Shown here piece after piece: positions 23,256-33,347 of a stretch of DNA of 64,000 bases (positions within the stretch are counted from its first letter, which is position 1; the number at the start of each line of letters is the position of its first letter). The position numbers were made by a program, and so were the translations under genes. Location of the stretch: NCBI GenBank assembly GCA_963971535.1, contig OZ020601.1, positions 19,181,814 to 19,245,813 of the forward strand, in the 5' to 3' direction. The stretch comes from Notolepis coatsorum. Taxonomy: Eukaryota; Chordata; Actinopteri; Aulopiformes; Paralepididae. A model generated the notes under the pieces. It saw only the letters and a program-made list of their open reading frames with translations, did no database searches and was not told the DNA's origin.

Positions 23256-23770
23256 ACGCCCAGGCGGCTGGAGCCATCCTGCACCTTACCCAGCTGCAGG
23301 CAATAGCCGCCGGGAAGGAGCGCGCCCTGGCCACTCTCATCCAGCGCTACCTTTGGCTGGAGCAGGCGCGGGTGCCGAACCAGAGGAGGATTCCGCTGCT
23401 CACGGCCCCCCTCTCCAATGCTGGATTATTCGGGTCGGCCATGCAGCAGATGACGGCAGCCTGCAGGGAGATGGAGGAGGAGTGCTCTGTGCTCCAGCCC
23501 CATTTCCCCCGACCCGATGCCACCGGTGATGTCCGGAAGAAGCAACGCCGGCAGAGGGCTGCGACCGTTGCCTCCGTCATCGCCGCCGCTGCTGGGCCTT
23601 CCGCCAAGAAGGCCAGGAGTGGATGGAGTGCCGCGACCGCTGCAGCCAGTCGTCCCACGCCCGGAGGGTACGGTAGGGATCGACGTGACCAGGAGCCTCC
23701 CCAGCACCGTCCCTCCAGGCCGGCGCCCCGTGGGGGCAAACGTCGCTCTGCACGCGGCAGGCGGCGCTAG
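23256..23770 (+). pseudogene. DIRS-like gag, C-terminal part
   Basis: Plus-strand frame ending at a stop at 23768-23770. It includes AAGKERALATLIQRYLWLEQ, then RIPLLTAPLSNAGLFGSAM. The pattern R-x-LWL followed by LL-x-AP-S-GLFG matches the end of the capsid-like domain that I recall from vertebrate DIRS1-type gag proteins. The C-terminal 90 residues are very basic (KKQRRQR, GGKRRSARGRRR), fitting nucleic-acid binding. No RT, RNase H or tyrosine recombinase ORF follows, so any element is incomplete or non-autonomous. Confidence 0.5.
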
Positions 23771-23810
23771 TGACTTCCCCTGTTTACCCCTGCATATAAT
23801 TTTGTTATTA

Positions 23811-23841
23811 AATAAAAAGTCCCTCCTGGTGAGGGACTGTT
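23811..23841 (+). terminator. Poly(A) signal and hairpin after the gag-like gene
   Basis: AATAAA at about 23811, 40 bp after the stop codon, directly followed by a perfect 8-bp stem with a 5-nt loop (agtccctc ctggt gagggact). This suggests the gag-like ORF has its own transcript end. Confidence 0.5.
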
Positions 23842-25035
23842 TTTTGTTACAAAACGTGTGTTTATTCACTATATATTGGGGATACGATGTATAACCCTCA
23901 CCTAGCTGTGGGGTTGTGTGCTTGCTTAGGGAGTGGGGCAGTTTTCTTTGAATTTTTTTTTCTGGTCGCTATATATATGTGTGCTTAGCAAGGCCTGTGG
24001 CTAGCACTCTGTCAAAAGTCTTCTCTCATCATAAAAGACGGCGTTCTTCTTGCAGTAGTAAGAGTGAACTTTACCTTTTTTATCTGAGGGGGTTGTGTGT
24101 ATTCTGTTACGTTTGGGAAAAGTGGCATTGAGTCCACAACTAGGTCACATAATGTAGCTTTGTACCGAGGTCTTTGGACCCTCTCTTTAACGTCTGTTGT
24201 TTTTTCTTTACTTGGTAAAGGTATAAAAATGCGGGTGGCGAGTTCACACATGAGCCTAAAGCCTTGTATAAAAACCAGTTTTTTACACAAACGAGTTTAT
24301 CGTCTGTGGCTGGCGTGCAACTGTTAAGCTTTATCCTAGAGGTATATATGCTTTTTCATGTAGCATGCTAGACAACTGGTGTCATGCGCTACTTGTTATT
24401 TTCATCGTATCCGGGGTGTGGGGTCATAGGGGGTGAACTGATAAACCCCTCCCCCCTTTTACTGATTGGCCAGGGGGTTGGACATCCTGTTCGTCGGTCT
24501 TCCTGTCACGCTGTGGGGTCAGCGCGTCACAGGGAGGGGAAAGGGGGAGTTCCCTGGTCCCACGCCATATTAGGATAGGTGGGTCACGGGATTTCCCCGG
24601 CCATAGAATACGTCACTGGGTGCGTTTCTATTGGCCATGAGACTTCCGTGAGTTTGCTCAGGCTCCATGCTATGGACCACTGTCATTGTCAAGGTTGGGT
24701 GATGCGATGCGTTGGAAACTTTGTTTTCTGCTCTGCTTTCTATTTGAATATGTATTGGGCTTTTGGTCACGTGGCTCAATGTTTACATACTCACGTGGAA
24801 GGTCTCTCTGGGGGATTCCCTGTCTTCCCTCTTGTATACAGAGCGGTGTTGACAGGTTTTTTTCCCTCGGACGCGTCATATGGGACCCATATCTGTGTCT
24901 TGTTTGGCCGGCTTCCTGCTGCTCGTCCCATCTCCGGGGGGAGATGACGGAGTAGATCAAAACATTGGCGGAGGGGTCTCACGCCCGTGGGGTGGCATGA
25001 CTAGGACACAGGACTGGCTCTGGTCACGCCGGACC
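23842..25035. other. GC-rich sequence downstream of gag, no recognised gene
   Basis: Several open frames of 90-120 residues on both strands overlap each other, with no RT, recombinase or other known motifs. G/C-rich text with CCCC runs differs from the AT-rich surroundings. A 122-residue plus frame at 24579-24947 is unassigned. Confidence 0.4.
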
Positions 25036-25136
25036 AGGTCAAGTTTCAAGTTTCTTTAATAGTTGTCATACAGAAGTACAGAATACTTTCATACAAAATG
25101 CTTCTTACTGTTACGCTCCAGAGACTGTGCTCAGTT
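25036..25136 (-). mobile_element. Rex1-type LINE 3'-end fragment
   Basis: Reverse complement of the 3' UTR of the LINE at 46370-48838 (shared gcattttgtatgaaagtatt and the following ttctgtacttctgtatgaca, and the AAGTTTCAAGTTT tail). A very short 5'-truncated copy inside the GC-rich island. Confidence 0.85.
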
Positions 25137-26582
25137 AACCCGTTGTCCACCGGGGCGCAGATCTGCTGTTCTGGTACCCCGAAGGACTTTGTGCTTTTCC
25201 GGGGGGAAAATGCCGGGTCGGCCCGGGCATCGCAGGGATTGATATCATGGATGTGTGTGTCATATGTATGCCACTACGAGTTGCCCTTCACAGTGATGTG
25301 CTTGGTCCATATTGTGTTGTACCTTGCGCTGTGTTAAAGGGCCTGGTCCTTCTCCATTTGTTTTCACCCCCCCCCTCCCCCTGCTGGGCAGGGATGGGAG
25401 GGGGCTGTCGAGGAGCTTTTTCTATTGAACCCCTCTGGCATCCCTGTGTAGGTCCCGGTCCGCCAGGCCCAGGTCCGAACTCGTTCTCATCGACCTGTTG
25501 GCCTGGGTTAACCCTTTTAAAAACTGAAACACTTGTACTGCCTGTATAGCCGGTGTATACGCGCAGTTATGTTTCTGAGTTTTTTCTTGGTGGGTTAAAG
25601 GAACAACCGCCTCCTGTTAAACTAAACATAGGGGGGTGGTTGGTTCCCCGGTGTGTTGGTAGCAGAGTCGACTTTCGGGTTGAGGCCGGGGTTGAGGCCG
25701 GGGTTGAGGCCGGGGTTGAGGCCGGGCTTGACCCCGTCTGCCCGCGAGTGTGCCCCTGCACCTTTCATGATGTCTGCCAATCGTGTCAGCCTTCTCTTGA
25801 ACCTCGACCCCACTGGAGGGGTCGGGTTTGTGGAGGTTGCGACATGGTGCACAGCATACCGAACGCCCCTTCCGCCGGGGTGCTGTTCTCACATCAGACC
25901 CCTTAGGAGCCTGTCTAGTCTGCAGTGCTCCGGGCACAGGTCGAGTTATGCTCTTGGGGCCTGTTGCCTGGATTGAGGGATCAAGCTCTTTGGGGGTTGT
26001 CTCCCCGGTGCGCCGACTGGCCCCACAGTGTTATGGGGGTGTAGCCTCTTGTGGAGTGCTTCAGGGTGGTGTGCCAAAGGGGGGAAGGGCCTGCTCTTGG
26101 ATTGGGCCCTGTCCGATACGCTGGCGATATGGGGGGTGGTGTCACCAGTGACCGTCTAGTGGGGTCCCAATGCTACGGCATCATTGGCCTCACCGGGCCC
26201 CCTTTTTCTGTTCCTGGGGCTGGGTCCTCCTCCGCGCTCCGCTGCTACGGCCTTGCCACTGGGTTGGGTTCTTGACCTTTGACCCCGTGATGTTGGGGGC
26301 TGTGACGGGGGTGTTTTGCTTCCCGTCCGTTCCCTGGTGGCATGTGGGATGCGCGCTTGAGTGGTCGCGGGTCCTTCTGTGTGAAGGTAAGTCCCACGGC
26401 CTGCTCACCCTGTGCGTTTTTGAGGTGCTAAACCCTCTTCGCACAGTCAGATCCGATTCCCTCCCGTCCTCCTCTAGGGGGGTCCAGAGGGCTCGGGTCC
26501 TCCCCGGTTCTGATGGTTGTAAAAAAAAATTAAAAATTAAAAAGAAAACTAGCCATCGCTTGGGCGCCAAACCCGAGAAAAG

Positions 26583-26585
<3 letters not shown>
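25137..26585. other. GC-rich sequence with a 12-bp minisatellite
   Basis: At about 25681-25733 there are four to five copies of gttgaggccggg, producing the repeated LNPG/RPGL frames on either strand. The rest holds overlapping open frames without known domains, as expected for GC-rich non-coding DNA. Confidence 0.45.
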
Positions 26586-26616
<31 letters not shown>

Positions 26617-27083
26617 CTCCATTTTTCCTCCGATTTTCTCCCATCCCAATGTTAGTCGTATGCCAATTCCCAGTCCCTTCCTGGTCGCTGCGCTTTACCC
26701 CCCACAGTCAGATCATTTGGGAGAGTGGAGGCTACCACGTGCTTCCTCCGACACACGTCCAGCCAATCACCGCTTCTTTTCACCTGGCAGCGCGGATTCT
26801 CATTGAGAGGGCGTAGCGTGTGGGAGGACCACACTATCCCCCTCACGTCCAATCCGCGCTTAGCAGGCGCCCCGACCGAACTGTAGGAGTCGCTGTTTAC
26901 AACGACCCGGACCCACCCCGCCAGCTTCTCCCACCCTCTGATACAGCCAATTGTATCAGTGCAGACGGCCAGCCAAGCTGGTGACAACCCCGGAGCTGTG
27001 AGCTGGATTCGAACAGGCGAACCAAGCTCACAGCTCCGGGGCTGGTGACGAACGCAATCTCCGCTCGACCACCTAACCGCCCT
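26586..27083 (-). mobile_element. tRNA-derived SINE, copy 2
   Basis: Flanked by GAAAAGTCT at 26577-26585 and 27084-27092. On the minus strand it begins ggcggttaggtggtcgagcgg and has a B-box-like gttcgaatcc near 27010. The body shares ctgtaggagtcgctgt (plus strand) and the poly-pyrimidine end with copy 1. A second inverted match within the head (cacagctccgg on both sides of 27010) suggests a rearranged tRNA-like region. Confidence 0.75.
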
Positions 27084-27349
27084 GAAAAGTCTGGTTTTCT
27101 ATTGTTATTTCTTTTATTCGATATTCTCATTCATAATCCATCGCGGGAGCCTGTGTTATCATTGGGGATGGGTCTGAGATCGCAAACGTCCAATACCGCC
27201 GCCTGCCGCCTTGCGGCCAGTATTGCACATCCTTGGAAACTCTCTAGCTTGGGCTGTACGTCGATCTAAAAAGTCCGGTCCGGGATTTCCTTGTGGGGCA
27301 TGGCGAGTGGTTATAACACATGGATTGAGGATAATCAAGCACTCCTCAT

Positions 27350-27954
27350 TCATGTTCTTTGGTGGATTACGTTGGCAACATGATCAACATCAGATCATTG
27401 GAATATTCTTTTTGCAGTACATCCTAGTCAAGGTAAGGGCTATATGGTATCAATCTTGCATTGATCGAAGAATCCCTTCCCTGCGATCCTAACGTATGTG
27501 TGTAATGTGTGTGTGTAACGTATTCCGTTGGTGACGATCGAAGCATATAAACCCCCCCCCCCCCCACCCTTTCATGCATGCATGATGAAACATAATACCG
27601 ATAATATAGTGTTGATTTCAGATTGATTGTTGATCCAGGCGAGGAATGCCACGGTTTCTAGTTAAATGCACTAAACGCTGCATAGTGGAGTTTCCTGGGA
27701 TTACACAGAATTACTCTAAAACTATACTCATATTCACCACGGTATAAAACGGGAATGTATGGATGACATATTTTTTTCTTTTTCACAAATTGAACGATAG
27801 ATACTCAATGTCAAATGGGCAATCGTTTTATATCCATAGCTATGATATTTAATATAGTTTTAGCCCTGCAAACACCGGCATGTATCCCCATTCATTAAAT
27901 CGCTGGCACACGGCCCACGGGGCCCACAGCGACCTCTGGCGCTGAAAGTGTTGA
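27350..27954 (+). mobile_element. Partial second copy of the 11.1-kb TTAA-type element
   Basis: Shares ttggaatattctttttgcag..gtacatc and a following ggtaaggg block, then a C run, with 11390-11580. It ends GGCGCTGAAAGTG before TTGA (27951-27954), a decayed TTAA. The left boundary is not resolved. Confidence 0.4.
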
Positions 27955-27965
27955 TAGCTCCCACG

Positions 27966-28474
27966 TTTGTTTGTTTGTTTGTTTGTTTGTATATATTTTG
28001 TGCTGAGTCAGTTCAGGTGGACAGATAACTACACACATGTGGAAATGTTAGTCAATTTAAAATGTTTTTTTTAGAGAGGTTTCTTTTGTTATAAAGTCAA
28101 ATACTATATTTTTCAGTTCCAAATACTTGTGACTAAATGTTTTGCTTCTTTGTACATCCACTGTGATCTGTAAATTGTAATGCACATGTGTAAATGATAA
28201 ACTGAAGCACAGTATTGTTGAAATTGCTCTTGTTTTTCTTAATACATTTCAGTTTGTTCATAATGTTTTGTAAAAAGATAGCTCATTAGTCATTACATAC
28301 GAACATTTTCTGAATGTACTTGTACTTATTTGCACTTAAACGTAAACAAGAAATATTGTCGTTGTGTCTGGGTTATTATGCTATGGTTTTACTGGTCCGG
28401 CCCACTTGAGATCAAACTGGGCAGTATGCGGCCCCTTAACTAAAATGAGTTTGATACCCCTGGACTAGAGACTC
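27966..28474 (-). mobile_element. hAT-type terminal fragment
   Basis: Ends with ccttaactaaaatgagtttg..atacccctg, a terminus common to a widespread hAT MITE group in fish. The opposite terminus is not seen. A (TTTG)n tract lies at the left (about 27966-27990). Confidence 0.5.
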
Positions 28475-28907
28475 TAGCAGGCAGTTCTAAAGCATCCGAT
28501 CAGAGTGTGATGAATGGCATGCTGCTAAGAGCAGGTTGAATGAGGGACATCTTGGGATCGAGAAATGTAAGAGATGAGCCAGAAAGTCAATATACTGGCC
28601 AGGAATTAATCATGAAAGTATGGTCGCAAAATGTCAGAGATGTCTGAATGTCTGAATCATCACAGTAGACAAGCAAAAGAACCAATGATTATTGCCGACC
28701 TTTCAACGAACCTGCGGCAAAAGGTTATATATTTCACTGATCTATTTCACCTGGATGGACAGGATTACCTAATGGTGATTGATTAGTCTTCCAACTACCC
28801 TGAAATGGCATTGTTATCCAGCACCTCTGCCAAATATGTAGTCAAATACACAAAGTAAATCTTTGCCAGATATGGAATTCCACAGAATGTTGTGAGTTAG
28901 AATAGCC
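28475..28907 (+). pseudogene. Gypsy integrase, N-terminal half
   Basis: Translation shows the integrase of a Ty3/Gypsy-type retrotransposon: HLGIEKCKR, SIYWPGINHE, a CQRC zinc-binding pair, then FTDLFHLDGQDYLMVID, the first catalytic aspartate region, and YPEMALLSSTSAKYVV and ARYGIPQNVVS. Several stop codons interrupt it (after IGIEKCKR, after VID, after YTK, after VVS). The gene is split by a 3.7-kb hAT insertion with the 8-bp duplication GAATAGCC and resumes at 32635. Protease and RT are not found upstream. Confidence 0.85.
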
Positions 28908-28908
28908 C

Positions 28909-30078
28909 TTGGGCCCCGTTCCTCGTACCTGGATAACTGAGTTAGCCGGATAACTTTAACTGGATAACTGAGTTAGCCGGACTTTCCGGTTCCCCGTACC
29001 TGGATTTTCCAAATCACCATGACAACAGATCCAAAAGTTTGAGCCTGGTCGAAAGCAGAGTTTAAGTTCAAGTTAGCCTGAACCATCGCCACGCCCCCGC
29101 AAAGAAGTGACAGCCCGTTTCCTGAAATTATTCCCACAGTCTACGATCTGCATTATACCATTCTGAATAACGTTTTTGTGCTCCATTCTTCCAGAGGGGG
29201 CTTTTGAAATGTAAAATAGACCCAAAATGCTGATACTAAATTCACTTTGTCCTAAATAATGCACGTTATATATACCGTGGCGCTCGCTCGTGCGATGTAC
29301 ACATTATGTGGTTATTTTAATTGTAACTGGGATTAAGATGTCTGATGAGATGCGCTGTTTGACGGATTTGAGAAATTAAATGAGCCGTTGACGTCACATT
29401 AATGAATGAGGATAAAGAGATAAAGCTTCATTCAAAACAAAGAATATTCTAAACACGGGTCTCTCGTTCATTAATGTATAAACAATGAATTTATCCCATC
29501 TGGCACAGTGGCTCAGCGGTAGTGCTCAATCCTGGCAACCCGGCGACCGGTCGTCTGCGTGAAAGTCAAAAGAACAACCCGTTAGACCACAGAGAAGATA
29601 AGTAAAAGATCGACCATACATCAATCAATGGGTAAGGGAGCCGTATCGTTATTCTGTATAACAGTTTTACTAATTATTTTCGCTAGCAAGATCTCATTTG
29701 ATTATTCAATCCAGCAGGCAAGTTTAAAGAAATATAATCTGATTGATTGAGGTATGAGGGACTTGAAATTAGCCTATAGATAACGCATTTAACTTGTCGG
29801 CGAGGCGATTGAGCCGTACTGCAATATGTTAATAAAGTTCTAAATCAATTAATCAATCAATGCCGCTAGAGAATCAGATTCTCTGCTATCGATACGTGCT
29901 GGCTTTTCAACTGAAGCGGCCGCGCGCATTTAGCCTGGGTCGCAAGTCTGGCTTGAGTTAACAAGACTGAATCCACCTTCGAGGAACAGGAAAATCCCGG
30001 CTTCAAACATCGGGTTAACTGAAGCTGGATAATGACATCTTGATCGACTTAGTTGAACCAGGTACAAGAAACAGGGCC
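28909..30078. mobile_element. TIR element inserted one base inside the hAT end
   Basis: Left end TTGGGCCCCGTTCCTCGTAC and right end matching its inverse (GTACAAGAAACAGGGCCC), about 20 of 24 positions. Exact ends and target duplication (2-3 bp) are ambiguous because of the CCC run. Near the left end two ggataactgagttagccgga units occur in tandem. The ends look like PIF/Harbinger-type MITEs, but that is tentative. Confidence 0.6.
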
Positions 30079-30478
30079 CAGGGGTGGCCAACCTGGGGAG
30101 AGACTAAGAGCCACAAAAATGACTGTGGTACCACAAAGAGCCACACCATATACCAGCGTTTCTCAACTTTTTTTTTTCAGTCACGGCACCCTTCATGTTT
30201 AGGTCTCACCCTCTGGCCTCTGACGTTGCTAATGTCTTTTTTATTTGGGCCTCACAGGGTTAAAAGTACCCTGTGAGACCCACGGTTGCAAAATTACAAA
30301 ATCACTTTTAGCCATTTAAAAAAAGAATGTTTATTTAAAAAATGTTAAGCACATGTATAGTCAATTGGTCCTGTTGTTCAGCTTCACAATGCTATTTGAT
30401 AGTAAATGTGTTTATATGTCCCACCCTCTGGCCTCTGAAGTTGCTAATGTCTTTTTAATTTGGGCCTCACAGGGTTAA

Positions 30479-32460
30479 CCTCTTAAGCCCGAGATATACA
30501 GTAAAAGTGTATATTTTCAGCATTACGTTTGTTTACCAATGCTTTTAATTGTTATTAGTGAAATATAAGATTATAGAAATCTCAGGGCATTGAGTCGGAA
30601 ACCGGCGCATATTGACAGGAGGAAGTGACACAGCCAAAAGTGAGTGTAGTCTTTTGAAGGAAGAGACTCAGGGCTTTCGAATTTCGAAAAACGACCCTAC
30701 CCAGCTCACACCAGCCCCTGTCAATCATCTGACTTCTGGATAAACTTATTTTTTGGGATTATCTCCCACAAACCTGAACGTTATTGCCATAAAACAGAAC
30801 GCAATTCGTTTCTCTACCTTTCTGTGAACGTCTTGCAAAAAACGGTGTTGCAATACGATGAAAAATGGTGGAGAAATTTACATTATAAAAAAGATGGCAG
30901 AATTCAGTACTGTATCTACAAAACCTTCTGTTTAATCATCTTCCCTTTATTCATTTGCTTAGATTTTTCAGGTCTGGTCAATTTTAGCATGGTGTTATTC
31001 ACAGTCAAAGATAATTTTTTATTTTTTTTTAAATAGAATTGATATTCTTGTGAGGATTCGCCTGTTCCCTGGACCTTTGTTCCCTGTCTCCTCACCTCAC
31101 CAGCCCCCACCTTTGGACTTTCCCTGTCTACTCTCCTCAACAGCCCCCACCCTTGCAATGTTTTACTCTCCTCTACTCTTCACCAGCCCCCACCCTTGGA
31201 CTACCTTTCACAGCTGTCATAGTTTATGATTAGCGCCCCAGTGGGCTTTAAATACCTGGACCTCCCCTCCAGTCCTTGTCGGGTCGTTCTGTATGCTGGT
31301 TCTGTGTTCTGGACTCTGTATCTTTATCTGTGTTCAGTGTTCATGGAGTCCTGGACGTTACCATCACCTGCCGCGTCTCCGGCGTGAGACGACGTGCCAG
31401 CCATCACCACCTGTCGCCGTTTGCCTGGAGTGGGACACCGTCTGCGCTCTCTAATTCTCTACGGGAGGTTTTCCAGTGTTCCCACTCCAGACGTCAAGCC
31501 GGCGCGCATCGCTTCCTATTTTCCACGGGAGGATGCGTCTCTTCGCCCCGGTCCCCTGGGACCCCGGTGTTCTGCGCTGCCCGTCTACAGCTTCCGAGGA
31601 GGATCTCCGTGCCAGGCCTGGAGTGGTGTTCCCACTCCAGACGTCAAGCCGGCGCGCTCCCACTCCAGACGTCAAGCCGGCGCGCCCCCACTCCAGACGT
31701 CAAGCCGGCGCGCATCACTTCCTAGTTCCACGGGAGGATGCGTCTCTTCGCCCCGGTCCCCTGGGACCCCTGTGTTCTGCGCTGCCCGTCTGCAGCATCC
31801 GAGGAAGATCTCCGTGCCAGGCCTCCGCCGACGGGCCCCTGGTTCCCATGCCAGGCCTCCGCCGTCGGAATCCTTCCCCTGTGTTCTGCGCTGCCTGTCT
31901 GCAGCATCCGAGGAAGATCTCCGTGCCAGGCCTCCGCCGTCGGGCCCCTGGTTCCCATGCCAGGCCTCCGCCGTCGGAACCCTTTCCTCATCCCTGTAAG
32001 CAGCTCTGGCCCTCGCCCTGTCCAAGGCCTTAACCCTGTTCTCTGTCCCTGTCTCCAGCCCGCCTCTCCGGGCCTCTGTCCCTGTCCCCCTCTCCAGTGC
32101 CCCTGGTCCTGGTCCTTGACATTTTGCCCTGGCCCTGTCCCTTAGCCTTAGCCCCTTAGCCTGTTCACCTCTTAAAGGCACAGTGCCGCATTTTCCCTAT
32201 TTTCTTTGACTCCAGTGTTTTTGTGTTCTCCCTTAAAGGGACAGTGCCGCTTTTTGTTATTTAAGAAATAAATGCCCTGTTTTGGCTTACTCTCATACCT
32301 GTCTTGTGTTGTGCGATTGGGGTCGGTTACAAACCATAACAATTCTCCTTTGGTTCATTACAATTTACTCAAGCCTAGTAACAGACACACTATTTCTGAC
32401 ACTGATCCATATATGTCCCTAGATTCAGATACCAAGAACATGCAAATGGACCATTAAAAA
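30479..32460 (-). mobile_element. TTAA-flanked element, copy C (interrupted)
   Basis: Starts after TTAA (30475-30478) with CCTCTTAAGCCCGAG, in reverse orientation to copy B. It shares agatggcagaattcagtac, accttctgtttaatcatctt and gataccaagaacatgcaaat with other copies. The far end is not the canonical terminus; the sequence runs into A/T-rich DNA at about 32460. It carries a solo LTR at 31049-32341. Confidence 0.7.
31049..32341 (+). mobile_element. 1.29-kb solo LTR (Gypsy-type)
   Basis: TGTGAGGATTCG...ACCATAACA with a perfect 5-bp duplication ATTCT (31044-31048, 32342-32346). Promoter-like ggctttaaatacctgg lies near 31243-31258, AATAAA near 32267. The R/U5-like middle contains GC-rich internal repeats: several copies of ccactccagacgtcaagccg (31485-31710) and longer ones around 31740-31990. 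The reading frames through it are repeat artefacts. Confidence 0.8.
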
Positions 32461-32634
32461 AAAATTTAAATGTTTATTCTACGTCCTTATGGAATGAGTG
32501 ACATAAAAAAATAAAAAAAAGTAAAAAAAATATATATATATACATTTTTTAGTTTTTTTTTATGGATGAAAGAGCCGCACATTGACGGGCAAAGAGCCGC
32601 ATGCGGCTCGCGAGCCGCGGGTTGGCCACCCCTG

Positions 32635-33170
32635 GAATAGCCCATGTTATAACAGCAAGGAATACAGAGACTTTGCAGAACAGTATGACTTTAAAAAAAA
32701 AGTGGAGAAAGGTGTGCACATTGTCAAGCAACTGCTCAAGAAGGCAAAAGACTGATCCATATCTTGCTCTACTAAGCTACAGAGCATCACCACTTGAGCA
32801 TGGTTCATCTCCAGCTGAACTACTAATGGCTTGTGAGTTACGCACCACACAACAATGCAGAGCCAAAGCAACAAAAACATCCGATACAGAAACAAAGGCG
32901 GCTAAATGAGAGGCAGAAGGTAAATCATGACAGAACAAAAAGCCAAGACATGATGTTTTCAGAATTGAGGATTCAAATGCCTGGAAACAGAGAGCTACTA
33001 TCCTGGAGGAACCAAGACCATACACAGTCAAGTCTGGAAACACAGGAAAGGTCAACAAATGATCAACATTTATCATCATCACCACTGCATCCACACCAGA
33101 GGATGCAGGTCCACCTGTGCAAAACCACACGCACCATCAGGAAACCTGAAAGATTGATTTGTTGAAAAAG
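32635..33170 (+). pseudogene. Gypsy integrase, C-terminal half
   Basis: Directly continues the N-terminal half: NSPCYNSKEYRDFAEQYDF, then a deletion in the region that should carry the catalytic glutamate, then KGVHIVKQLLKKAKD. After a frameshift near 32753 it reads DPYLALLSYRASPLEHGSS and PAELLMACELRTT. The latter two blocks are hallmark Gypsy integrase sequences. The remainder to about 33170 is a degraded basic C-terminus. Confidence 0.8.
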
Positions 33171-33271
33171 GACAGACACACACACACATTGCAAATGCAC
33201 ACATGCATTAAAAAACAAAGCAAAACAAAAAACATATAGTGTGATTATTCAGATTCAGATTTTATTTGAAG

Positions 33272-33347
33272 AAGTGGAGCAATCTTCCATTTACTTAGGT
33301 ATGTATTTTTAGGCGAATATTCTGAAAATATGGCTAGGGCTTAAGAG
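33272..33347 (-). mobile_element. Terminal fragment of the TTAA element family
   Basis: Contains gaagtggagcaat, ccatttacttag and ggcttaagagg, the inverted left terminus of copies A and B. It stops just before the expected TTAA. Confidence 0.65.

Larger units (their letters stand above)
28908..32634. mobile_element. hAT-type element split by other insertions
   Basis: Inserted in the Gypsy integrase with GAATAGCC at 28900-28907 and 32635-32642. Inverted ends are CAGGGGTGGCCAACC (first base at 28908, the remainder resuming at about 30080 because another TIR element sits at the very end) and GGTTGGCCACCCCTG (32620-32634). It holds a local duplication (30208-30260 repeated at 30420-30475) and the TTAA element of 30479. 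No transposase gene is seen. Confidence 0.8.

Noticed and set aside
21691..23770. Gag-like GC-rich gene considered as part of an integrated DNA virus
   Set aside because: No capsid, polymerase or other viral hallmark is visible; the C-terminal pattern fits DIRS-type gag better.
25617..25937. Open frames with RPQPRPQPRPQ / LNPGLNPG
   Set aside because: Products of a 12-bp tandem repeat (gttgaggccggg).
31276..32181. Several 130-200-residue overlapping open frames
   Set aside because: GC-rich tandem duplications within a solo LTR; all frames of both strands are open together.
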